A stretch of DNA of 64,000 nt, from contig NZ_CP136693.1 in the NCBI RefSeq assembly GCF_032922745.1, forward strand, positions 1,612,001 to 1,676,000, read 5' to 3'. This DNA comes from Marinobacter salarius (lineage in GTDB: Bacteria; Pseudomonadota; Gammaproteobacteria; Pseudomonadales; Oleiphilaceae). Numbering within the stretch: the stretch's first letter is position 1; the number at the start of each line of letters is the position of its first letter. Below are positions 57,711-64,000 of the stretch, one piece after another. The translations under genes and the position numbers were made by a program. The notes below the pieces were generated by a model that worked only from the letters and a program-made list of their open reading frames with translations, ran no database searches and was not told the DNA's origin.

Positions 57711-59066
57711 TCAATATATGTATATTTTTCTTGCGCCCTGGTTATCACTTTCTTCATTAGTTAATACGAGTAATCGAAACGCTCCCCTATTTTTCACATA
57801 TGAAAAATCAATAATAAAAGAGCTTATTTCATGCATGGGTGAAATCGAAAACCCGGATTCGGGCGTATCACTGTCCCAGCTTGCTTTGATTAACGAATCT
57901 GGTCCTGAAGCGGATGTTAAGCCAGAAAGCCCCGGCCTTCTTTTTCTGAGATAGGTTACAACCGATCCATTGTTCACAACCGCTTTCCTGGGAATGGACA
58001 GATGTTCTTCGTTAACGGAAAAGGCGTAATCGGGTGATGTAATGATTTTCCTGTCCTTCAGGCGTTTCGTTAGTCTTGGCGAGGATACCTTGCCGAGCCC
58101 GAGTTGTGGCGAAGACTTCCAGCTTGAGTTCCGCAATTCAAGATTGGCTTCATTTACTATGATTGAGGTAGCGTTGTCGATAGGGAAGTAGGAAAAAATC
58201 ATGTTTCCAGCATCGGCCGGGACAACGGAGTCATTTCGAGCATTGGTCTGTTTCCCGGAAGTAACTGCTATTTTTCCAATGTCACCTTGCAGCAACTCGT
58301 ATCGTTGGGTGTGCAGCTGATTATTGATAAACCGTAACGCCACATTCTCGGCTTTTTCGGATTCTTCCTGCAGCGTTTGCCCCGAGATTTCAAAAAGCTG
58401 AGAGAAGATCTTTGTGTATTGTCCCTTGCCTGAAATATCCCGGTCCTGACCCCATACTACGGCAACCTCCGGGTTCGGATCTGAGTCTGACTGGCCAACT
58501 GACAAGAAAATGGCTTTCGAATTTTTGATGCCTGATGTCAGTTCATCAATTCTTTTAACCCTGCCGCCATCGAAGAGTCCCAGTACCAATGCCGAATCTG
58601 ACAGGAAAACCAGTTGACTGTCTTTCTGGCTGGGCCGAGGCAGCGCCTCAACCATTTTAGGGCTGAAATCTTCCGGCAGTGGGAGAGTGCTCGGAGTGTA
58701 GGCTTCGGCTCGTATTTCACCCCCGTCCTGATTGGCTTTGTCAATCAGGACGGAAAGAAAGTATTTTTGAGAATCGGTGGACTTTATAGAGAGTGCAGTC
58801 TTATCTCTGACCTGGAGAACCTCAAGAGTCAGGCCTTCATCGATGGGTCCGGAACTGCCAAACTTTACATCGAATCCCTTGACGGTGAGGCGCCCCAGCA
58901 GTGCGAGAAACTCTTTATCGGTGTTCAGGCCCTCAATATTCGATACCACCCTGATGCTCTTCTTTCCTGTCCACTCCGACAGCGAATCCAATGGTACATC
59001 GTAGCCTTGGGCCTGAGCATTGGATGCGGCAAAAAAAATCAGGAAGATCACGAAAAACAGCTTCAT
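57711..59066 (-). CDS. Secreted protein of unknown function
   Basis: A 451-residue protein with a clear signal peptide (LFFVIFLIFFAASNAQA). The body shows no known domain that I can name; an Asp-rich segment (SDSDPNPEVAVVWGQDRD, near residue 194) resembles repeats of VCBS/FG-GAP-type beta-propellers. It ends SDNQGARKIYIY. It is AT-richer than its neighbours. It lies behind the terminator of the 59153 barrel gene, so readthrough or a separate promoter drives it. Confidence 0.7.
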   Translation of the reverse strand: MKLFFVIFLIFFAASNAQAQGYDVPLDSLSEWTGKKSIRVVSNIEGLNTDKEFLALLGRLTVKGFDVKFGSSGPIDEGLTLEVLQVRDKTALSIKSTDSQKYFLSVLIDKANQDGGEIRAEAYTPSTLPLPEDFSPKMVEALPRPSQKDSQLVFLSDSALVLGLFDGGRVKRIDELTSGIKNSKAIFLSVGQSDSDPNPEVAVVWGQDRDISGKGQYTKIFSQLFEISGQTLQEESEKAENVALRFINNQLHTQRYELLQGDIGKIAVTSGKQTNARNDSVVPADAGNMIFSYFPIDNATSIIVNEANLELRNSSWKSSPQLGLGKVSSPRLTKRLKDRKIITSPDYAFSVNEEHLSIPRKAVVNNGSVVTYLRKRRPGLSGLTSASGPDSLIKASWDSDTPESGFSISPMHEISSFIIDFSYVKNRGAFRLLVLTNEESDNQGARKIYIY

Positions 59067-59082
59067 AAAATCTATGCCCCCT

Positions 59083-59120
59083 TAAAAAAGTTGAGGCCCC
59101 GGTTACCGGCGCCTCAACTT
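59083..59120 (-). terminator. Terminator between outer-membrane barrel and secreted-protein gene
   Basis: AAGTTGAGG (59089-59097 region) pairs with CCTCAACTT (59112-59120), with GC pairs toward the loop, and a T-run (AAAAAA at 59084-59089 on plus) follows on the minus strand. Probably partial, allowing some expression of the downstream gene. Confidence 0.75.
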
Positions 59121-59152
59121 GATTGCTTCCAGTCGTCATTTATCAACCGGGC

Positions 59153-60574
59153 TCAGTAATTCCAGTTCAGCTCGAGCATTGCAACATAGGCCGCATCGTC
59201 TGCGCCGGTGGCATCCTCAACGCCCTTGCCGGGCAGGAAACTGGAGAGCACCAGTCTTGGAGCAAAGTACTGGTTGGCCTGGTATTTTACAGCCACATCA
59301 AGTTCGGTACCGGCATAACTATCCACAGATCCACTGGCAGTGCTAAGCGTCTCAAGCCCCCCCGTTTGCTGGAACCACATCGGGAAAATCTGCGCCTGAT
59401 AAGACAGCTTAGGCGAGATCGACGCTAAATTACCCGAACTGCCAACGGAGAGCATGATTTGGCCCGGATTGTTACCAGTACCGGCATTGGAAATACCACC
59501 ATACCCAGCGCCACCAGGACCAGCCTGGTCAAGGGCGAGGCCGAAGAGGCCCGATGCTATCGCTTGGTTAGAGTTCGGCTGCCATCCCAAGAACTGGCCA
59601 TCAATACCGATCAGGGGCGAGAATCTACCGATGTCGGTGATGCCCAGCCAGCCCTCTACATCATTATCGGTAGGATCGTCATCCCCACTTGCTACGCGTA
59701 GTGCTACAAAGGGGTTGAAGGATTCACTAACCGGGTACTCAAGGCCCGCGTAACCGGCATAGGCACTGATGTCATCGCCATTGTCGAAACTACCGGTCAC
59801 GCCCAGCACCTCGGCCCGTACCTTTATGGCGCCAATATTTCCGATGTATTCGACACCGTAATAGGTTGCCTTTGCACCTTGCTGCTGGTTGTCGCTGTAT
59901 GTCAGGATCGGGGAGATACGACTACCTTTTCCCAGATCAAAATCAAACTTTGAAGCAAACACGTCCCAGTCCAGTTCACCGTTAGCAGGGTTTGCTCCAG
60001 GAGCCTGGAGGTTGGAAATCAGCCCATCTGTAATCGGCATCCAGAAAACATCGTAGCTACCGAACGAGGTCTTGCCGGTGGCGCCGAACAAGGGGTGGTC
60101 GTCGCCATATAGAAGGCCGCCTGAGGCCATGTCCAGATTCTTGAAAGTCCAGCCACCCTGAAGTGTAAAGGCCGGATCGAAGGTGTAAGTGAAGAAGGCC
60201 TGCTCCAAGCCAAATCTCTCGCCTCGGTATGCGCGATCGACCGAATTGGCATCAAGGGCAAAGTCATTCTCGAGAAGCAGTTTACCCGTCCAGTTATCGC
60301 CAGTCGCCACCACTCCAAGCCTGACCTCAGCCCTGACGTGCTCATCTCCAACCTGAACAGCGCCAGCAGAAGTGCCGGTAGCGCCATCGTCGACGCTGCT
60401 GTCCAGATCGAAATTAGAAAAATAGGTTGGTTGAAACTTGCCTTGGGTAAGTATATCCAGCTTGACTCCTGAAGCTGTCGGGACCTCCACCGCTAAGGCA
60501 GCAGGTATGCCGTTTGCGGCTATCAGCGCCCCCAAAAATCCCTGACTGATTCGCTTTTGTATTGTTTTCATCAA
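59153..60574 (-). CDS. Outer-membrane beta-barrel protein
   Basis: A 473-residue protein with signal peptide (GALIAANGIPAALA). Alternating-strand pattern with many short turns (DNWTGKLLLENDFALD, AKATYYGVEYIGNIGAIKV, ISAYAGYAGLEYPV) and an aromatic C-terminus (LELNWNY) indicate an outer-membrane barrel. I do not recognise the substrate or exact family. Two Met codons at the start leave 60571 as an equally good start. Confidence 0.78.
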   Translation of the reverse strand: MMKTIQKRISQGFLGALIAANGIPAALAVEVPTASGVKLDILTQGKFQPTYFSNFDLDSSVDDGATGTSAGAVQVGDEHVRAEVRLGVVATGDNWTGKLLLENDFALDANSVDRAYRGERFGLEQAFFTYTFDPAFTLQGGWTFKNLDMASGGLLYGDDHPLFGATGKTSFGSYDVFWMPITDGLISNLQAPGANPANGELDWDVFASKFDFDLGKGSRISPILTYSDNQQQGAKATYYGVEYIGNIGAIKVRAEVLGVTGSFDNGDDISAYAGYAGLEYPVSESFNPFVALRVASGDDDPTDNDVEGWLGITDIGRFSPLIGIDGQFLGWQPNSNQAIASGLFGLALDQAGPGGAGYGGISNAGTGNNPGQIMLSVGSSGNLASISPKLSYQAQIFPMWFQQTGGLETLSTASGSVDSYAGTELDVAVKYQANQYFAPRLVLSSFLPGKGVEDATGADDAAYVAMLELNWNY

Positions 60575-60963
60575 TCCTCCAACGTCTCTAGAACGAGATT
60601 GTAGTTATTGCAGCCCAAAAACAATAAGGCTGTGTTCTATTTAGCAGAAAAGCCTGAAATCGGCAAGTTTACGGCACGGCAAAATGTGTCTGGCAGTGTT
60701 GCACTAAAACAAATTTACAGATGCTGGCAGTCGGCGCCCGAAAGCCGGCTGGCAGGGGTGCGGGGCAGGCATTAAAAAAACAGGGCAGGCCAGTGCCTGC
60801 CCTGAAAATCAGAGCACGTCATTAATGATCGACTTGACTCGACTCGGGTAAAGCGTATCAAGCCAACCTTAACCAGAGCTGAATTTTCCGATTATTTTTT
60901 AATGGTGATGTTTTCTGCATCGGTTTTCAGCCAGATATAAATTTGATCGGGGATCCCGTGCGG
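60575..60963. other. Gap between barrel genes
   Basis: A 389-base gap upstream of the 59153 gene and downstream of the OprO/P-type porin. It holds the terminator at 60774-60804 and a promoter-like AT-rich stretch near 60590-60650. Nothing else identified. Confidence 0.5.
60774..60804 (-). terminator. Intrinsic terminator after the OprO/P-type porin
   Basis: CAGGGCAGGC (60781-60790) pairs with GCCTGCCCTG (60795-60804) around CAGT; on the minus strand it is followed by seven T residues. Confidence 0.9.
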
Positions 60964-62049
60964 TCAAAATGCGTATTGCAACCTTGCGCGAACTTCATCT
61001 CCGCTCGCGCCATTGGCTTCTTCGCCATCCATGTAGCTCATACCCAGTCGAACATTCTTGTTGGCGTAATAGTTAACGCCCAGTGTTGTTTGCTCGCCGT
61101 CGGTCGTGGTCAGCCCCACGTCACTGTATTTTCCGTCACCATCTTCAAAGCGGGCAACAACTTCCCAGGCCCCTTTGGGCGATGCCGGTTTTACCCGCTT
61201 GAATGCTCCGGCTTTGTAAGGACGGCTTTCGCCGGTGATGATCCAGCCAAGCTGTACGTAATAACCATCAACATCCACCTGGCCTTCCTCGGAATCGAAA
61301 TATTCGGCCTGGGCATGGAAGGGCCCGGAAGCGCCGGCGAGCTCCAGATTAAACGTGTCGACCTCATCGGCCTGAGTGTCGGCATCACGCGTGGTATAAC
61401 CCGCACCAAGATGAGCAACCAGATTATTCGTTTGAATCGGTGCAAACGTGCCCCGTGCGGTTACTGCCGTGTTATTGAAGTCGTCGCTGCCATTGCCGTC
61501 TGCTTCGAAATAGCCGATACCGTAGGTCCAGTTGCTGCCTTTGCCACTGAGCTGGATGCCGCCGCTGCGACCGGGGGTATAACGCTCGGTCATGGCGGAT
61601 CGCTCAAGGGCCGAGATGTCTTTTGAACTCGTTAATTGTTCCAGGCCGAATGGCTCTTTCTGCTTACCAATAGTCACGGTTGCAGCTGAGCCAAATCCCA
61701 GGTAACGAATGTACAGGTCTTCAGCAGTACCGCCGTCGGCGCCATCACTTTCAGCCACGTTGAACTGGGTCTTGTACGCCCAGTCGCCAAAGTGGCCCTT
61801 GGCGTAGAGCCTTGCCCGGCGCACATCGAAATCAGTTGTGTCAACACCGTTGTCGTCAGACTGCGTGGCGTCGTAATCCCATTGAAGGCGCCCGCCGAGC
61901 TGAAAAGACGCTGACTTATCCGACGTTTTCACCTTGATACCGCTCTCGGTATCGATCACAAGGTCTTTGCCGCTGGTCGTAACATTTCCGGCCTGTGCAG
62001 CAGAAGCGGCAGAAATCGCCAAAGCCAAGCCCAAATATTTCTTGCTCAT
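60964..62049 (-). CDS. OprO/OprP-type porin
   Basis: A 361-residue porin. Signal peptide LALAISAASAAQA; then SFQLGGRLQWDYDA, DFDVRRARLYAKGHFGDW, and TIGKQKEPFGLEQLTSS, which are hallmarks of the phosphate-selective porin O/P family. It ends in EVRARLQYAF with a C-terminal Phe. The family forms anion channels, some phosphate- or polyphosphate-selective; specificity here is not shown by sequence, and the conserved Lys/Arg arginine ladder cannot be counted reliably without alignment. Confidence 0.9.
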   Translation of the reverse strand: MSKKYLGLALAISAASAAQAGNVTTSGKDLVIDTESGIKVKTSDKSASFQLGGRLQWDYDATQSDDNGVDTTDFDVRRARLYAKGHFGDWAYKTQFNVAESDGADGGTAEDLYIRYLGFGSAATVTIGKQKEPFGLEQLTSSKDISALERSAMTERYTPGRSGGIQLSGKGSNWTYGIGYFEADGNGSDDFNNTAVTARGTFAPIQTNNLVAHLGAGYTTRDADTQADEVDTFNLELAGASGPFHAQAEYFDSEEGQVDVDGYYVQLGWIITGESRPYKAGAFKRVKPASPKGAWEVVARFEDGDGKYSDVGLTTTDGEQTTLGVNYYANKNVRLGMSYMDGEEANGASGDEVRARLQYAF

Positions 62050-62329
62050 GATCTCTCTTACCTTTTCAGTTTGCTTGTGTGTTGAAGAGCCAGTGAAAGT
62101 CTATTTGGCGAAGATTGCAGAATGGTTACAAAAGATGCATTAAAACAGGGCGCTGATTCGGGCTGGTGACAGGTTTTGGGGCGTTTCGTGTTGCGGTCGT
62201 TTTCCGGGGGGCAAGCTCAGAATGTGCCGATTTTTCTCTATAGTCATGATAAATATGAATAAATAATATATGGCAGAGATTTTGCCTAACCAAATTTGGA
62301 GCAATGAAACCCAACCGAAGGTATCCATT
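62050..62329. promoter_or_regulatory. Divergent gap, OprO/P-type porin / TorF-type porin
   Basis: A 280-base gap with AT-rich DNA near 62235-62275 (ATAAATATGAATAAATAATATATGG), likely holding the promoter of the plus-strand gene. Both flanking genes face outward and encode outer-membrane proteins. Confidence 0.5.
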
Positions 62330-63058
62330 ATGAAAAAGCAGTTCTCTGCCAAGTCAGGTTTTATCAGTATCACTTTGCTTGCAGCATTTCAGGCTGCGCC
62401 CGCCATTGTTAGCGCTGACGTCAGCTCAAATGTAAGCGCCAGCAGCAACTACCTGTTCCGGGGCGTCACCCAGACAGACGGGGCTGCGGCCGTTCAGGGA
62501 GGGTTGGATTATGAGCATGCGTCGGGCTTCTACGCCGGTGGTTGGGGTTCCAATGTCGATTTTGGCGACGGCACCAGCTACGAGCTTGATCTTTACGCCG
62601 GATTCTCGGGCTCCGTGGAAGAACTGGGTTATGACGTAGGGTACATTTATTATGCCTATCCCGACGCGCCGGACGCCATCGACTTCGGCGAGCTGTACGG
62701 CGAGATCAGTTATGGCATTGCCGCCATCGGCCTGGCCTACACGATCAACAGCGACACCAGTGGTGATGGGTTGTTCGTTCAGGGGGATGCCTATTACTAC
62801 GCCTCTGTTGGGGTGCCTCTGGAGGACAGCTACAGTGCCGGTGTGACGCTTGGCTATTACGACTTCGCTGATGACGGCAAGGCTTCTGTTGGCGAGGCAA
62901 GTTATTCACACGTCGCCGCCAACGTTACCAAGGATGCGGGAAACTTCGGTTCCTTCAGCGTTAACGTGGAGTACGCGGACATTGAGTCAACCGACGCGCT
63001 TGGCTCTGTCAACTCCGATGACCCGAAGTTCTGGCTGGGTTGGAGCAGGAGTTTCTGA
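62330..63058 (+). CDS. TorF-family putative porin
   Basis: A 242-residue protein. Signal peptide SITLLAAFQAAPAIVSA; then the family start DVSSNVSASSNYLFRGVTQT and DYEHASGFYAGGWGSNVDFG, recognised from the Gcw_chp (TorF) family of marine bacteria. It ends in WLGWSRSF with an aromatic C-terminus, as outer-membrane barrels do. ATG 62330 has GAAGG upstream; the frame's extra N-terminal 20 residues are discarded. Substrate unknown. Confidence 0.88.
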   Translation: MKKQFSAKSGFISITLLAAFQAAPAIVSADVSSNVSASSNYLFRGVTQTDGAAAVQGGLDYEHASGFYAGGWGSNVDFGDGTSYELDLYAGFSGSVEELGYDVGYIYYAYPDAPDAIDFGELYGEISYGIAAIGLAYTINSDTSGDGLFVQGDAYYYASVGVPLEDSYSAGVTLGYYDFADDGKASVGEASYSHVAANVTKDAGNFGSFSVNVEYADIESTDALGSVNSDDPKFWLGWSRSF

Positions 63059-63339
63059 TCGGACCAGCGATCACACGCAATTCACATCTTAAATAAAAAC
63101 CGGCCCGCCATTTGGGCCGGTTTTTGTTTATATTGCAGGAACCCACCATCGTACGCATGCCTTAACGCCGGGTGACTCGACATCCTCGCCCTTACCTCTG
63201 CCTCCTGCTGCCAAAACTCACATATTATCTGGTGTCTGAATTTCAAACTGTATTAAAGGTTTGTCTGTAAGGTCGTTCCGGAATCCCACGCAAAAATGCT
63301 GACTCACTGACCTCAGTCAAACAGCCAGGATGATACTGA
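63059..63339 (+). other. Gap between TorF-type porin and TolC-family gene
   Basis: A 281-base gap with the terminator at 63095-63125 and a promoter-bearing stretch upstream of the efflux gene. No other gene seen. Confidence 0.5.
63095..63125 (+). terminator. Intrinsic terminator after the TorF-type porin
   Basis: AAAAACCGGCCC (63095-63106) pairs with GGGCCGGTTTTT (63114-63125) around GCCATTT, with T-run. Probably active on both strands. Confidence 0.92.
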
Positions 63340-64000
63340 ATGAACAAACGATTGTTGTTGTGCGCGATGATAGTTCCGGGAGCCTTGGCCGTCTCTCCTA
63401 TGGTGTCGGCCCAGGCAAAAGAGAGTGTGTCGCTGAAAGAATATCAGCAGGCCAAAGCCAGCCAGGCTGTTTCCCTGAACCAGGCCATGGTGATGGCTTT
63501 CGAGAATAGCCCGGTATTGGCTTTGAGGCGGGCCGCGGTCTCGATACAGCAGGGACAGCTTGATCATGCCAGCCGCTGGGCGCCGAGCAATCCAGAGTTT
63601 GAGTTGGGGGCCCGTCAGGCCCCGGATCAGGCCGACGAGTCCCTGGAATATGGGGTGAGGGTTACTCAGGAGATCTGGATGGGTAATCGCGGCGACCTTG
63701 GGCAGTCGCGTGCCCGGAGTAATCTCACGTCCCGGCAACAGGAGCTTGAATACCTGAAGGTAGCCACCAAGGCGCGGGTGCGGGCCGCCTATTTCCGGAT
63801 ACTGCTGGCTCAGAAAGAGTTGGAAACCGCAACCCGTGCCGTTGAACTTATGCAACGCACCAAAGACCTGGTTGAAATGTCCGTAAAACAGGGTAAACAA
63901 ACCCGGATTGATCTCAATACCGCAGTCATTGGGCTTGCCAGGGCCCGGAATCAAAAAGCCTCGGCGGAACAAAAGCTCGAGCAATCAAAAATTGACCTTA
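63340..64000 (+). CDS. TolC-family outer-membrane efflux protein (N-terminal part)
   Basis: The frame runs from ATG 63340 to the window end (220 codons, no stop), so the C-terminus lies beyond. Signal peptide (LCAMIVPGALAVSPMVSAQA), then SLNQAMVMAFENSPVLALRRAAVSIQQGQLD and RVTQEIWMGNRGDLGQ, matching the OEP/TolC fold (CzcC-like). It has a coiled-coil helical section after about residue 150 (LAQKELETATRAVELMQRTKDLVEMSVKQG). Partners (membrane fusion protein and pump) would be downstream of this window, so metal or drug efflux cannot be decided. Confidence 0.88.
   Translation, partial: MNKRLLLCAMIVPGALAVSPMVSAQAKESVSLKEYQQAKASQAVSLNQAMVMAFENSPVLALRRAAVSIQQGQLDHASRWAPSNPEFELGARQAPDQADESLEYGVRVTQEIWMGNRGDLGQSRARSNLTSRQQELEYLKVATKARVRAAYFRILLAQKELETATRAVELMQRTKDLVEMSVKQGKQTRIDLNTAVIGLARARNQKASAEQKLEQSKIDL

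Noticed and set aside
63313..63984. 223-codon frame on the minus strand at the window end
   Set aside because: Antisense to the TolC-family gene, which has a signal peptide and family motifs and reads through to the window end.

Overview
The window is a continuous piece of a gammaproteobacterial chromosome. Protein sequences, the gene order secG-tRNA-Leu-rimP-nusA-infB-rbfA-truB-rpsO-pnp, complete liv transport, a CosR/EctR-like MarR regulator, and DUF3015/DUF4105 genes fit a halophilic marine genus such as Marinobacter. That assignment comes from family recognition, not a search. There is no CRISPR array, transposase or prophage.

Positions 1-16.4 kb are a conserved housekeeping block on the plus strand: the end of greA, (divergent) yhbY, then rlmE, ftsH, folP, glmM, tpiA, secG, a tRNA-Leu(GAG), and the translation/RNA-decay cluster rimP-nusA-infB-rbfA-truB-rpsO-pnp. 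Two non-coding leaders stand out: a hairpin-rich 330-base stretch before rimP and a double stem-loop before pnp, both likely autoregulatory.

Positions 16.4-34.8 kb are mixed. A long palindrome and a REP-like dyad follow pnp. Then come an envelope operon on the minus strand (DUF3015, DUF4105, lipoprotein hydrolase), a small lipoprotein, the branched-chain amino acid ABC transporter livKHMGF with an attenuator after livK, a membrane TPR protein, the MarR regulator, a sorbosone-dehydrogenase-like protein with a cytochrome c, a Lon protease, a CnoX-type thioredoxin, and an alpha/beta hydrolase overlapping a LuxR-type regulator.

Positions 34.9-48.6 kb hold a 1287-residue poly-Gly lipoprotein flanked by two related LuxR-type regulators, a KamA-type radical SAM aminomutase, aceE-aceF (pyruvate dehydrogenase E1 and E2), and an AT-rich entry into a hipBA toxin-antitoxin pair with repeated operator-like boxes.

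Positions 48.6-55.7 kb form the most coherent metabolic system: a LysR regulator, a DUF1445 protein (family of mammalian D-glutamate cyclase), a complete TRAP transporter (P, Q, M) and the three-subunit 5-oxoprolinase PxpABC, all on the minus strand with tight spacing. The simplest reading is uptake of 5-oxoproline (pyroglutamate), possibly both enantiomers, and its conversion to glutamate.

Positions 55.7-64 kb are an outer-membrane island: a coiled-coil porin, a secreted protein of unknown function, another beta-barrel, an OprO/P-type porin, a TorF-type putative porin, and the start of a TolC-family efflux protein cut by the window end. Many genes here start with TTG; starts were chosen from ribosome binding site spacing and family N-termini.
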